A DNA stretch of 64,000 bases. It comes from Leptotrichia hongkongensis. Lineage in GTDB: Bacteria; Fusobacteriota; Fusobacteriia; Fusobacteriales; Leptotrichiaceae. The notes beneath the pieces were generated by a model. That model did not search any database. It was not told the origin of the DNA and saw only the letters and a list, made by a program, of their open reading frames with translations. The stretch is from contig NZ_JBGORW010000001.1 of the NCBI RefSeq assembly GCF_041538065.1, positions 186,001 to 250,000 on the forward strand. The letters are read 5' to 3'. Both the position numbers and the translations under genes were made by a program. Shown here in pieces: positions 55,423-64,000 of the stretch; within the stretch, counting starts at the first letter, position 1; each line of letters opens with the position of its first letter.

Positions 55423-56778
55423 ATGAAAAGATTTTTTAATAATAGTTCAATAAAGTTAAAAATTGGTTTATGGTACATGGGAATTATGATTTTGCTTGTA
55501 TTTTCATCACTGGCTATAGTTTTTTATATCAGTGAAAATATTATTCATTCGAGTGTACGAACTTATCTAAAAGATGTAGTAATTCATAGGCTTGATTATT
55601 TAACTATAAAAAATGGAGAAATTATAATTGACAGCAACTTTGATACAATGATTCAGAATGTGGAAATTGCCATTTATGACAAGGATTTCAAATTCCTTTA
55701 TGGAAATTCACCAAATGGTTTTGAGATGGACAATAGGAAGTCAAAGGATGATAAAATTATGATTATTAGAAGCAATAATCAGAAATGGTATGTCTATAAT
55801 AAGAAAATTGAACTTGGAAATTATGGAAAAGTATGGATTAGAGGAGTAATGCCTAATATTGGGCAATCAAGTGCCATTGAAACAGTTATTCAGATTTCCT
55901 TTGTAATTTTGCCATTTTTTCTTATACTTTCAGCAATTGGAGGCTACATTATTACAAAAAATGCCTTTACGCCAATTGAAAAGATTAGAAGAATTGCAGA
56001 AAAAATTAACGAAGGAAACGACTTGTCACAGCGAATAAATCTTGGAAAAGGTGATGATGAGCTTCACACACTTGCAAATACTTTTGATGTAATGTTCGAT
56101 AGGCTTCAGACATCTTTTGAAAATGAAATTCAGTTTACTTCGGATGTTTCACATGAATTAAGAACACCGATTACAGTAATTTTGACACAGGCGGAGTACG
56201 GGAAAGACTCAATAAGTTCAGTCGAAGATGCACAAAAATCCTTTGGAATTATTGAAAAAGAAGGACAAAAAATGTCAAAACTAGTCTCACAATTATTAAC
56301 TTTGGCGAGAATGGAACGAGGAAGACAAAAACTGAATATTGAAAACATCAATTTGAGTGAATTGCTAGAAATGATTATTGAAACTCAGACTTTAAGTGCA
56401 AAGACTAAAAATATAAAATTTGTTACAAAAATAATGCCTGAAATTTATGCAAATATTGATGAGATGATGATTATGAGAGTTTTTACAAATCTGATTTCAA
56501 ATGCAATTTCGTATGGAAAACAGAACGGAACAGTTACAGTTGAATTATTTCTTCAAAAAAATAGGATTGTCAGTAAAATTTCAGATGATGGAATAGGCAT
56601 TTCGGAAGACAAGCTGGATAAGATATGGCTAAGATTTTATCAAGTAGATCCGTCTAAAAATGGAGATAATTCAGGACTTGGACTTTCTATGGTAAAAAAA
56701 ATTATAGAACTTCATAAAGGAGAGATTTTTGTAGAAAGTGAACTTGGGAAAGGTACAACTTTTACAATAATTTTATAA
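55423..56778 (+). CDS. Sensor histidine kinase
   Basis: The protein has 451 residues. Two membrane segments (about 13-35 and 155-177) enclose a periplasmic sensor of about 120 residues. A HAMP domain follows (ITKNAFTPIEKIRRIAEKI), then the phosphorylated His244 in SDVSHELRTPI, an N-box NLISNAISYG, and G-boxes DDGIGIS and GLGLSMVKKII. It is an EnvZ/ArlS-like class I kinase. The signal it senses is unknown; two PepSY genes lie just downstream. Confidence 0.94.
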   Translation: MKRFFNNSSIKLKIGLWYMGIMILLVFSSLAIVFYISENIIHSSVRTYLKDVVIHRLDYLTIKNGEIIIDSNFDTMIQNVEIAIYDKDFKFLYGNSPNGFEMDNRKSKDDKIMIIRSNNQKWYVYNKKIELGNYGKVWIRGVMPNIGQSSAIETVIQISFVILPFFLILSAIGGYIITKNAFTPIEKIRRIAEKINEGNDLSQRINLGKGDDELHTLANTFDVMFDRLQTSFENEIQFTSDVSHELRTPITVILTQAEYGKDSISSVEDAQKSFGIIEKEGQKMSKLVSQLLTLARMERGRQKLNIENINLSELLEMIIETQTLSAKTKNIKFVTKIMPEIYANIDEMMIMRVFTNLISNAISYGKQNGTVTVELFLQKNRIVSKISDDGIGISEDKLDKIWLRFYQVDPSKNGDNSGLGLSMVKKIIELHKGEIFVESELGKGTTFTIIL

Positions 56779-57165
56779 AATCTGAAAGAATTAAAAAAAT
56801 TTACATTCTAAAATACCGATGAATAGCGAATAATATACAAAACTGAAAAAAATTTTTTAAAAAATTAAAAGTTCTCATTTTTCTTTAATGTTTATATGAT
56901 ACTATTATTTTGTAAGAGAGTGTGATACTTTTATAGCTCAACTTTAGTATCAAACTTATCTTACTCAAGTAGAAATAGTGCTTTAGATGGAATAATTTAA
57001 GTTTTTGTGTGAAAAAATGAAAAAATTATGTAGAACTATGAAGGAAGGAGAAATGTTAACAAATATTTATTTAAATTTTATTTTAGTAATTGTATATTAT
57101 GAAGAAAAAAGTGGTAAATATTAGATACGTAAACATATTATTTAGAAAGAAAGGGATGATAGACT
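56779..57165. promoter_or_regulatory. Gene-free region with repeated TGATACT heptamers
   Basis: About 390 bases between the kinase and the PepSY genes. TGATACT occurs at 56897-56903 and 56923-56929, and its inverse AGTATCA at 56946-56952. These could be sites for the response regulator. No gene was seen. Confidence 0.35.
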
Positions 57166-57447
57166 GTGAAATCTAGATTTTTGAAGATGATATTAGTCGG
57201 AATATTATTAATCAATTTTCAAAGTTTTTCAGGTGTAAAGGAAAGAAAAAAAATCACTGGAATTAAAGCAAAACAAATAGCCTTAACTAAAGTCCCAGGA
57301 GCAACATTTGCAAACGTTCTTGAATTTGATTCAGAGAGTGATAAATCATATAAAGGACAGATTAGTTATAGAGGTGTTGTATACAATTTCGAAATAGATG
57401 TTTACACAGGGAAAATAATAAATTGGAGTGAAGAAAATAATAAATAA
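57166..57447 (+). CDS. Exported PepSY-domain protein
   Basis: The protein has 93 residues: signal peptide (about 1-22), then one PepSY domain (ITGIKAKQIALTKVPGA, YKGQISYRGVVYNFEIDVYTGKIINW). PepSY domains are thought to inhibit peptidases or bind cell-envelope components. GTG at 57166 follows AAGAAAGGGATGATAG. The gene is directly followed by a second PepSY gene, and both lie after a two-component system, which often regulates such small proteins. Confidence 0.82.
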   Translation: MKSRFLKMILVGILLINFQSFSGVKERKKITGIKAKQIALTKVPGATFANVLEFDSESDKSYKGQISYRGVVYNFEIDVYTGKIINWSEENNK

Positions 57448-57472
57448 AAAAAGAGTTTATGGAGAAAATGAT

Positions 57473-57826
57473 ATGATAAAAATAAAAAAAATAGGATGTT
57501 TTAATTATGCAATTACTTTAGTAACATTTCTTCTTTCTATCAATTTTTTGGTAAAAGGAAATAATATTGAATACAAGACAGAAGTGAAATTAACCCCGAA
57601 AGTGAATATAAAAACTTCTGATACACAAATTACACCAAATAAAGCAAAATCAATTGCGTTAGGACACGCTGGAGTTTCAGAGACAGCAGCTAATTTTAAA
57701 AAAATAAAATTAGATAACAAAAATGGAAAGGCTGTTTATGAAATAGAATTTATTGCGAATAATTCCAGATATGAACTCAGCATTGATGCTGGAAATGGTT
57801 CGGTTATAAAATTTGAAAAAAGATAA
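57473..57826 (+). CDS. Exported PepSY-domain protein, second copy
   Basis: The protein has 117 residues: a signal anchor (FNYAITLVTFLLSINFLVKG), then a spacer and one PepSY domain (ITPNKAKSIALGHAGVSE, AVYEIEFIANNSRYELSIDAGNGSVIKFEKR). The ATG at 57473 follows ATGGAGAAA; an earlier in-frame GTG at 57428 overlaps the upstream gene and would add a Lys-rich extension. A terminator follows at 57835. Confidence 0.8.
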   Translation: MIKIKKIGCFNYAITLVTFLLSINFLVKGNNIEYKTEVKLTPKVNIKTSDTQITPNKAKSIALGHAGVSETAANFKKIKLDNKNGKAVYEIEFIANNSRYELSIDAGNGSVIKFEKR

Positions 57827-57834
57827 AATAAAAC

Positions 57835-57878
57835 AAAGACTATATGGAAAATAAAAAATAATCTATATAGTCTTTTTA
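57835..57878 (+). terminator. Terminator after the PepSY genes
   Basis: AAAGACTATAT pairs perfectly with ATATAGTCTTT across a 19-base loop, followed by T-rich sequence. Confidence 0.8.
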
Positions 57879-58114
57879 TAATATTTAAATTTTATGGTGT
57901 TTTGTACTATTTACTATTTAAATAGTAAAAATCAGAAAATTCATGAAACTAAAGCTTTTTTTACAAAATTATATTATTTAACCTATGGAGCTATTAAAAA
58001 TCTTTTAATTAAATATAGTTATTAATTATCCATCTTAAGAACTTTTGTAATTTTAGTTTAAAAATATTATGATTAATAAATATTTTTTCTATTTTTTATT
58101 CAATTTTTTGTAAT

Positions 58115-58642
58115 GTAAGGGCATCAAACGCCATGCCCTTACAACCCCGCTTAACGCAAAACTTTCTTATAAAGAAAAAATAAAACTCGCTTCGTAAAAC
58201 TATGCTCAGACAGTTATTTTTCCTTTAACGAAATTTTGCTTATTTAATATTTTCCAAATACAAAAGCCTAAAATTTAAATATAATAATCTTTATAATTTA
58301 GTATAGAATGTCGTGATTTTTTTGAAATGAAAACGACTAAACACATTTATGTGTTTCTTTCGCCAAAATCTTTATAACAAATATATTTTATAGAGTTATT
58401 CTAATCTTTATTTGCGAAAGTGAGCGTTAGCGAGTTTCGTTTTCGTAGTACTTCAAGTTTATCCAAATAATAAATGTTTAGACTACTTTCCCAAATAAAA
58501 TTTGGAAATATTTCAAAAAAATGCTTAGACGAGCCAGGGTTAGTGTATAGCACTTTCGCCATTCTCTTTAATATATCCTTATTTAAATATGTTAGAATAA
58601 CTATTGTTGCGAAATGAAGGGAAATGGCGATTGATTTCCCTT
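58115..58642. repeat. Cluster of intergenic palindromes
   Basis: Part of a gene-free stretch from 57879 to 58908. Visible items: GTAAGGGCAT/ATGCCCTTAC (58115-58142); a large hairpin with about 26-base arms at 58156-58183 and 58214-58239 around a loop with AACTCGC and TATGCTCAG; AAACACAT/ATGTGTTT (58339-58356); two units of about 62 bases opening TTTCGCC and closing GCGAAA (58358-58419 and 58554-58614); an inverted copy of the loop motif at 58421-58435; AAGGGAAAT/ATTTCCCTT (58617-58642). No gene is seen. The remainder is AT-rich. Confidence 0.75.
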
Positions 58643-58908
58643 GCCTTATAAAAAGAAAAAATATAAGATTATGAAAAAATATTTATTAACAATAAGCAAT
58701 TTTTTTTAATCTGAATAAAAATCCCTTATACGAATACTTAAAAATTAATTATATGATTTGATCGCTATTTTTTAAAAATGGGATTTAGTATTAAATTATA
58801 AGATAGAGTTATTATAGGTTCTTTTTTTCAAGGTTAAATAGTTTATCAGTTAAATAAGAGATAATTTTTTCGAAAAGAGCTTTATATTAATCTTATTCTA
58901 GTTGTAAA

Positions 58909-59853
58909 TTACATCATTCCAAGATAGGCAGCACCTAAAATTCCTGCATCATTTCCAAGAGTTGCTGTAACAATTTTTAGATTTTCTAAAATTGATGGGA
59001 ATGCTACATCTTTTAGTTTTTCTTTTACACGGTCAAATAGGAAATCTCCAGCAAGAGCAACTCCTCCACCTACAACAACAATTTCAGGATCTAGTATGCT
59101 AAGCAGATTTCCAATTCCTAATGCTAATTTTTCCGCTTCATAATCAACAATGTCAATTGAAAATTCATCACCTTTTCTAGCAGCATCAAATACATCCTTT
59201 GCTTCTAAATCTCTACCTTTTGTCATTTCATAAAGCAGGTTTTGTTTATTTACCGCAAGACGGCTTTTTGCTTCACGGATTATTCCAGTAGCAGAAGCGT
59301 ATGCTTCCCAGCATCCTTTTTGTCCACATCCGCATAGTTTTCCATTTGGTTCAATTTTAATGTGTCCAACTTCTCCTCCAGCTCCGTGTTCTCCGCTTAC
59401 AAGTTTTCCATCAACAATAATTCCGCCACCAATTCCAGTTCCAACAGCAAGACCTAGTACATTTTTATATCCTTGAGCAGCACCTTTCCACATTTCTCCA
59501 AGTGTAATAACATTAACGTCATTATCAACTTTTACTGGTTTACCAAGATTTTTTTCAAATTCCAATGCCAAATCCATCCCATGTTTCCAAGGGAAATTTG
59601 CCCAAAACTTAACAACTCTGGAATTTAACACGGGTCCTGGTACTCCAACACCAACTGAGACAACATTATCAAAATTAACATTAGTTCCTTCAATTTGAGT
59701 AATAAGAATTTTTGACAATCTTTGAATTGTTTCAGAAAAACCTTCCATTGAATCAGTTTTTACGATGGTTGTAAAAATGATATTCCCTTTTTCATCAACA
59801 AGTCCAATTTTTGTATTAGTTCCTCCCAAATCGATTCCTACATAATATTTCAT
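58909..59853 (-). CDS. ROK-family glucokinase
   Basis: The protein has 314 residues. GIDLGGTNTKIG (6-17) binds phosphate, VDNDVN holds the catalytic Asp112, GTGIGGGIIVDG and EHGAGGEVGHI follow, and the ROK zinc motif is His164 with CGCGQKGCWE (Cys174, 176, 181). It phosphorylates glucose or a related hexose. TreC releases free glucose from trehalose-6-phosphate, which this enzyme could then phosphorylate. The start at 59853 follows TTAGGAGGAAAT on the minus strand. Confidence 0.9.
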   Translation of the reverse strand: MKYYVGIDLGGTNTKIGLVDEKGNIIFTTIVKTDSMEGFSETIQRLSKILITQIEGTNVNFDNVVSVGVGVPGPVLNSRVVKFWANFPWKHGMDLALEFEKNLGKPVKVDNDVNVITLGEMWKGAAQGYKNVLGLAVGTGIGGGIIVDGKLVSGEHGAGGEVGHIKIEPNGKLCGCGQKGCWEAYASATGIIREAKSRLAVNKQNLLYEMTKGRDLEAKDVFDAARKGDEFSIDIVDYEAEKLALGIGNLLSILDPEIVVVGGGVALAGDFLFDRVKEKLKDVAFPSILENLKIVTATLGNDAGILGAAYLGMM

Positions 59854-59926
59854 ATTTCCTCCTAAGTACAGTTATTTATATAACACATAGCAAAACATCT
59901 TTAAAATTAATTATTATATCAATATA

Positions 59927-59955
59927 AGTTTACCTTATTTCTTATATTTTTTCAA
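59927..59955 (-). promoter_or_regulatory. Promoter of the ROK kinase gene
   Basis: On the minus strand TTGAAA (59955-59950), a 17-base spacer and TAAACT (59932-59927). It nearly touches the divergent trpS promoter. Confidence 0.55.
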
Positions 59956-59958
59956 TAT

Positions 59959-59987
59959 TTTACAAAAATTTTTTTTAATGATATAAT
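59959..59987 (+). promoter_or_regulatory. Promoter of trpS
   Basis: TTTACA at 59959, a 17-base spacer and TATAAT at 59982-59987. The leader of about 140 bases has no T-box consensus. Confidence 0.7.
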
Positions 59988-60134
59988 GTAAATATGTTTT
60001 TTAAAGAAAAAGGATATGTTTGATAATCTAATTTTTAAATTGAATACTTGTGGATAGATAATGGTATTTTAAAAGAATATAAAACAAAATTAAGTTATTG
60101 GACAAATTTAATAATATAAATTATGGAGGTTTTT

Positions 60135-61109
60135 ATGAGAAGCTTATCGGGAATACAGCCCAGCGGAATTTTACATATTGGAAATTATTTTGGTGCCATT
60201 AAGCAGTTTGTAGAGTTGCAAGATGAATATGAAGGTTTTTATTTTTTGGCAAATTATCATGCTTTGACGTCTTCACCAAAAGGAGAGGATTTGAAGGCTA
60301 ATACAATTGGTGTAATTTTGGACTATTTGGCTTTGGGGCTGAATCCTGAGAAGTCAACACTGTTTTTACAGTCAGATGTGCCTGAACATGCTGAATTATC
60401 TTGGATTTTATCGAACATTGCTCCAATGGGGCTACTAGAAAGAGCTCATTCATACAAGGACAAAGTTGCGAAGGGAATTAAGCCAAATGTCGGGCTTTTT
60501 ACATATCCAATACTTATGGCAGCTGATATTTTAATGTATTCGCCAGATATTGTGCCTGTTGGAAAGGATCAGAAACAGCATTTGGAAATGACTCGTGATA
60601 TTGCAACTAAATTTAATGAAACTTACGGCAAAGAAGTGTTTAAATTGCCAAAAGAAAAAATCGTTGAAAATGTAGCAACTGTGCCAGGAACAGATGGTGA
60701 TAAAATGAGCAAGTCCTATGGAAATGTAATAAATATGTTTGGTTCAAAAAAAGCCTTGAAAAAACAAATAATGAGCATTGTAACCGATTCAACGCCTTTA
60801 GAAGAACCAAAAGACCCTGATAACAACATTACAAAATTATATGCTCTTTTTGCAACAGAAACGGAAGTAGAAGCGCTGAAGGAAAAATTCAGGGCTGGAA
60901 ACTTTGGATACGGACACGCTAAAAATGAATTGTTTGATAAATTCATGGATTATTTTTCTCCATTCCAGAAAAAAAGAGAAGAACTGGAAAATAATATGGA
61001 CTATGTATATGGAATTTTGCGAGAAGGTGCAAACAAGGCTAGAAGCATTGCGACTGCGAAGATGGATGAAGTTAGAGATATAGTGGGACTTTTGAAGAAA
61101 AATTATTAA
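60135..61109 (+). CDS. trpS: Tryptophan-tRNA ligase
   Basis: The protein has 324 residues. SGIQPSGILHIGNYFGA contains the HIGN motif (14-17), PMGLLERAHSYKDKV follows and DKMSKSYGN gives KMSKS (190-194). It charges tRNA-Trp. The ATG at 60135 follows TGGAGGTTT; the in-frame ATG at 60123 overlaps this site. It is a class I synthetase of normal length, without extra domains. Confidence 0.95.
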   Translation: MRSLSGIQPSGILHIGNYFGAIKQFVELQDEYEGFYFLANYHALTSSPKGEDLKANTIGVILDYLALGLNPEKSTLFLQSDVPEHAELSWILSNIAPMGLLERAHSYKDKVAKGIKPNVGLFTYPILMAADILMYSPDIVPVGKDQKQHLEMTRDIATKFNETYGKEVFKLPKEKIVENVATVPGTDGDKMSKSYGNVINMFGSKKALKKQIMSIVTDSTPLEEPKDPDNNITKLYALFATETEVEALKEKFRAGNFGYGHAKNELFDKFMDYFSPFQKKREELENNMDYVYGILREGANKARSIATAKMDEVRDIVGLLKKNY

Positions 61110-61340
61110 AAAATTAGCGTTGAAAAAATGGCAGTGGCATTTAGTAAAAATTTTATTATGATATTTATAAAAAAAATAATTCGAAGTAGGAATAAATGAA
61201 GAAAACAATAAATTAAAAGAATAATATAAAAAAGGATTTTTTTTATTTTATTTATAATTTATATACTTCATTTAGTATTTATAATTTATTCAAATAATAA
61301 AACATTAGTCATAGATAATAAAATATTTCAGTTTGTATAC

Positions 61341-62084
61341 ATGTTTAAAATATACGGGTGGATACTTGATTTTCCAATAATTTATTATTTTGTAAAAACT
61401 TATAAAAAATATGAATATTTTAAAACGAACAAAAAATTGAATTCAAAAGACTTTAGTATATATTTTGCACTAGCTTTTTATGTAAGTAATCTTTCCAATT
61501 TATTGATTATATCAATGTTTAAATTTAAAGGACGAACGCCTTTAATAAATGAGCCTTTGTATATAGATGTAATAATGGCAGTATTTGTAGCACCAATATT
61601 GGAAGAAATTGTATTTCGTGGAGTTATAATGAATAATTTGAGAAAATATGGGATTAGAGCAGCAATAATTATTAATTCGCTTCTTTTTGGGCTATCTCAT
61701 TATAACATAGAGATGATTATTCCAGCATTTTTAGCGGGAATCATCTTTTCTTATGTTGCGTGCAAATATTCAATAAAATATTCTATTTTAATACATTTTC
61801 TGTTAAATGCGATAACAAAAATATTACAAGTTATAATACTTTCAAAAATTGAAATATTCATGGTGGTATTTGGTTTGTTTTTGCTGTTTTTAATTATCTT
61901 TTTATTAATATTTTTTATAATTGGACTGGCAAAAGGAAGATATAAGGAGATATTTTTGGTTTTAAAATTAAATGTTGAAGATAGGAAGAAATTAGCTGAG
62001 TTTGTGAAAAATAATTTTCTGTATTTGCTGATAATATTTGCGATTGTGGTTTCTAATTTTTTCTTTAATTATAGAATATTTTGA
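61341..62084 (+). CDS. CPBP-family intramembrane metalloprotease
   Basis: The protein has 247 residues with about seven membrane segments. EEIVFRG gives the EExxxR motif (Glu88, Glu89, Arg93), FGLSHYN the second (His120) and HFLLNA the third. The family cleaves prenylated proteins or peptides in eukaryotes; bacterial members process bacteriocins, give self-immunity or have unknown roles. No good ribosome site precedes the ATG, so the start is uncertain. It stands alone, 231 bases after trpS. Confidence 0.82.
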   Translation: MFKIYGWILDFPIIYYFVKTYKKYEYFKTNKKLNSKDFSIYFALAFYVSNLSNLLIISMFKFKGRTPLINEPLYIDVIMAVFVAPILEEIVFRGVIMNNLRKYGIRAAIIINSLLFGLSHYNIEMIIPAFLAGIIFSYVACKYSIKYSILIHFLLNAITKILQVIILSKIEIFMVVFGLFLLFLIIFLLIFFIIGLAKGRYKEIFLVLKLNVEDRKKLAEFVKNNFLYLLIIFAIVVSNFFFNYRIF

Positions 62085-62097
62085 TAAAGCAAAGTTT

Positions 62098-62121
62098 GGA
62101 GTTTCTGTTTAAGGAAACTCC
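62098..62121. terminator. Hairpin between convergent genes
   Basis: GGAGTTTC pairs perfectly with GAAACTCC around an eight-base loop. The T run after it is weak, so it may act as a bidirectional terminator or barrier. Confidence 0.45.
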
Positions 62122-62220
62122 TGTTAAGATTTAAATTGTATTTTATTTATTTGATAGTTATGATACCGTTATTAAAAATTTTCTGTGAAAACTTAAAAAT
62201 ACTGATAATAGTGCAGAAAA

Positions 62221-63105
62221 TTATACACTTTCTTTTTTGCTTTGGTTCTCTTGTTTTTTTCTCCAATTTCTAATAGCTAATCCCACTATTAAATAAAGAA
62301 TTGTCGGAATTATACCTACTGAAAGTGAAAAAAGAAACGCCTGATTTTTTTCTACAGATACAATTCCTAAAAGAAGCAGCGGATTTATCACTGCATCTTC
62401 CATAGTATGCATAATAACTAATGGCCACATAGATTTAGTAACTCTAAAAATTTCCGTATACATCACCGTCCAACATGTTACTACTATTGTTCCAATAAGG
62501 AAAAAAGTCAATCTTCCAACCGGTAAAGTGTTTTGTATTTCACTTTCGGACAAAAATATCATAATATAAGGCAAGTGCCAAATCCACCAGATAAATCCGA
62601 TAAGTAAGTACAATTTCAAATCAGATAATTTTAATTTTAATAATTGATTTGTAAGATAAGCTCTCCAAACTGATTCTTCAAATATGTTTTTTATAAATTG
62701 AATGGCAATTTGTGCAGATAAAATCCCAATATAGGCTGCAATTCCAATACTTACATTGGAAAATTTGACACCTTTCGTTATTAATCCCGTTAATATAACA
62801 ATTAAAGTAACAGTAGGATATATCAAAAAGCCAATCAAATATAACTTTTTATTATTTTTAAAATTAATAGAAAATGCTGAATTTTTCCACCCGTCTTCTC
62901 CAAAGGTACGAAGAAGAATTGTACAAATTAATGGAGATACTAACCAGATAAGCATTCCAAAAGGTTCTTTCCCTGCCATTGTTCCAACATTTTCATAATG
63001 GGCTTGACCGAACAATTTATCAACAAGATATCCTATCCAACCACAAGCAGTACTAAAAATCGTAAAAATAATTATGTTTCGTTTAACCCTATTTGTATCA
63101 TTCAT
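62221..63105 (-). CDS. CPBP-family intramembrane protease, second type
   Basis: The protein has 294 residues with about eight membrane segments. EESVWRA gives EExxxR (Glu143, Glu144, Arg148), WIWHLPY the second motif (His177), and HTMEDAV a late His-Glu region. It is longer than and only distantly similar to the protein at 61341. It lies 18 bases after the PadR gene, so the two form an operon and the protease is probably PadR-controlled. The ribosome site is AGAAAGGTGAGAT. Confidence 0.82.
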   Translation of the reverse strand: MNDTNRVKRNIIIFTIFSTACGWIGYLVDKLFGQAHYENVGTMAGKEPFGMLIWLVSPLICTILLRTFGEDGWKNSAFSINFKNNKKLYLIGFLIYPTVTLIVILTGLITKGVKFSNVSIGIAAYIGILSAQIAIQFIKNIFEESVWRAYLTNQLLKLKLSDLKLYLLIGFIWWIWHLPYIMIFLSESEIQNTLPVGRLTFFLIGTIVVTCWTVMYTEIFRVTKSMWPLVIMHTMEDAVINPLLLLGIVSVEKNQAFLFSLSVGIIPTILYLIVGLAIRNWRKKQENQSKKESV

Positions 63106-63123
63106 CTTATCTCACCTTTCTTT

Positions 63124-63729
63124 CTATATTCTTTTCTTCAATTTTTTAAACCATTCTATGTTAAAAGCAGTAATATCAATTCCATAATCTAAAGTAGCCA
63201 CTGTAAATTTACTGATTTCTTTAATGTTTTCAGATATATCATTTCCTTTATTTAGATTTCTAATTCTCTCCTGATATTCTGTATCTATAAGTAAATAGTT
63301 TTTAAGTGCTGCTCTTTCATCTTCGATATGTATTGATTCCCTTAATTTTTTTAGTGCCGTATATTCCTCCTCTAAAGAATGAATGATTTTATCAATCAGA
63401 TTTTTTTGTTCATTTTCTGAAATATATCCCATAAAAAGAAGTTTTCCAATATCTAAATTTTTTGTCTTTGAGATATCAATAGGAACCTTTATCCATTCTA
63501 TCAATGTTTTTTGTCCAATATCAGTTATTGCGTATCTTTTTTTATTTACTCCTTTTTCAACAAGCTCTTCAAAAGTAACCATTTCCAACATAAGCAATTT
63601 TTTGAGAGCTGCCTGAATGCTCCCGAGGCTATCGCTGCACATAGATTTAAAATTATTCCTGATAACATTTCGAAGCTCATATGCGGTCATTCTATGTAAC
63701 ATTAAAATTCCTAAAATTATTTTATCCAT
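63124..63729 (-). CDS. PadR-family transcriptional regulator
   Basis: The protein has 201 residues. An N-terminal winged helix (ILGILMLHRMTAYELRNVI, IQAALKKLLMLEMVTFEELVEKGVNKKRYAITDIG) is followed by a coiled C-terminal dimer region (about 110-180). PadR proteins repress adjacent transport or detoxification genes and their own promoters. Here the partner is a CPBP protease in the same operon. The start at 63729 follows ATAAGGAGGTATATT. An inverted repeat in the promoter is a likely operator. Confidence 0.9.
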   Translation of the reverse strand: MDKIILGILMLHRMTAYELRNVIRNNFKSMCSDSLGSIQAALKKLLMLEMVTFEELVEKGVNKKRYAITDIGQKTLIEWIKVPIDISKTKNLDIGKLLFMGYISENEQKNLIDKIIHSLEEEYTALKKLRESIHIEDERAALKNYLLIDTEYQERIRNLNKGNDISENIKEISKFTVATLDYGIDITAFNIEWFKKLKKRI

Positions 63730-63753
63730 AATATACCTCCTTATCTATATCTT

Positions 63754-63782
63754 ATAGTAACATACCTTTTAGGTATTGTAAA
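63754..63782 (-). promoter_or_regulatory. PadR operon promoter with palindromic operator
   Basis: On the minus strand: TTTACA (63782-63777), then 17 bases, then TACTAT (63759-63754). The spacer holds the perfect inverted repeat ATACCT-TTT-AGGTAT (63762-63776) directly after the -35 box. Bound repressor would block the polymerase. Confidence 0.7.
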
Positions 63783-63903
63783 GAATTTATTTTATAATTT
63801 TCAGTATTTCATTTTTTCCATTTTTATCATTTTATCTTCATTATTATTAAAGTACAAAGTAATTTTCCAAATTTATTGCTCCTAAGAAAATAATAATAGA
63901 ATT

Positions 63904-63931
63904 AAAAAAGACAACCTTTAGGCTGTCTTTA
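63904..63931 (-). terminator. Terminator on the minus strand
   Basis: Read on the minus strand, AAAGACAGCC pairs with GGTTGTCTTT (one G-U) around TAAA and runs into six T. It follows a probable minus-strand gene end at 63963. Confidence 0.75.
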
Positions 63932-63962
63932 AACAATGACACTTTACGATTTTTTAAATATT

Positions 63963-64000
63963 CTATTTTTTCAAAGTTTTAGCAAACAATTTTCCATTTT
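63963..64000 (-). CDS. C-terminal end of a gene entering from the right
   Basis: On the minus strand the last bases encode NGKLFAKTLKK and a TAG stop at 63963-63965, with a terminator 32 bases beyond. Eleven residues are too few to name a family. Confidence 0.4.
   Translation of the reverse strand, partial: NGKLFAKTLKK

Noticed and set aside
58115..58642. CRISPR array
   Set aside because: The repeats are palindromes of different sequence and spacing, with no regular repeat-spacer pattern and no cas genes.
60000..60122. Possible T-box before trpS
   Set aside because: The leader lacks the AGGGTGGNACCGCG-type T-box sequence and the Stem I layout.

Overview
The window looks like chromosome from a strongly AT-rich, Gram-negative anaerobe of the phylum Fusobacteriota, most likely Leptotrichia or a close relative. 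This is inferred from gene content and style: poly-A/T codon use, a very long fusobacterial-type autotransporter, MlaA and other envelope genes, an Na+/alanine(glycine) symporter, split chromate transporters and many metabolite riboswitches. No rRNA or tRNA gene and no CRISPR array was seen.

Layout. 0-6.4 kb: the 3' end of a thiol peroxidase gene (tpx), a frameshifted IS630-family element, and a 1661-residue autotransporter whose passenger carries a GH26 (beta-mannanase type) glycosidase. A 51-bp copy of the tpx 3' end lies just beyond the autotransporter, so the block looks inserted. 6.4-12.2 kb: two related small exported proteins, a TPP-riboswitch operon for a thiamine-precursor ABC transporter, a small acetyltransferase and an oxidoreductase. 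12.2-24.3 kb is accessory: orphan SUKH-like immunity genes, a glycosyltransferase, a glycine-riboswitch-controlled symporter, a methyltransferase pseudogene with an in-frame stop, an acyltransferase, an AAA-ATPase/PD-(D/E)XK protein, a sugar-phosphate transferase, and a cassette of an ATPase-TOPRIM (OLD-like) gene with an in-frame stop plus a Dam-like DNA adenine methylase.

24.3-40.2 kb is mostly core: smc, an exported alpha/beta-hydrolase with an MlaA-type protein, glyA, rph, a TPR gene, crr, a MATE exporter on the minus strand, and a lysine-riboswitch operon lysA-aspartokinase-dapF-dapA. 40.2-53.6 kb: M18 aminopeptidase, a two-gene chromate transporter, Sel1/TPR proteins, a TtcA-like enzyme, treC, a short CinA, pnp, pgsA, a YggT protein and an HtrA protease. 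53.6-64 kb: a PAP2 remnant, treR, a two-component system followed by two PepSY proteins, about 1 kb of noncoding palindromic repeats, a ROK glucokinase, trpS, two CPBP membrane proteases and a PadR regulator with a likely operator in its own promoter.

Metabolic links: the three riboswitches control uptake or synthesis of thiamine precursor, glycine and lysine/diaminopimelate. TreC, the ROK kinase and EIIA-Glc fit sugar fermentation with PTS uptake, and the GH26 autotransporter suggests surface attack on beta-mannan-like glycans. The strongest candidates for something new are the GH26 autotransporter, the ATPase-TOPRIM/Dam cassette, and hairpins with a shared loop but unrelated arms.
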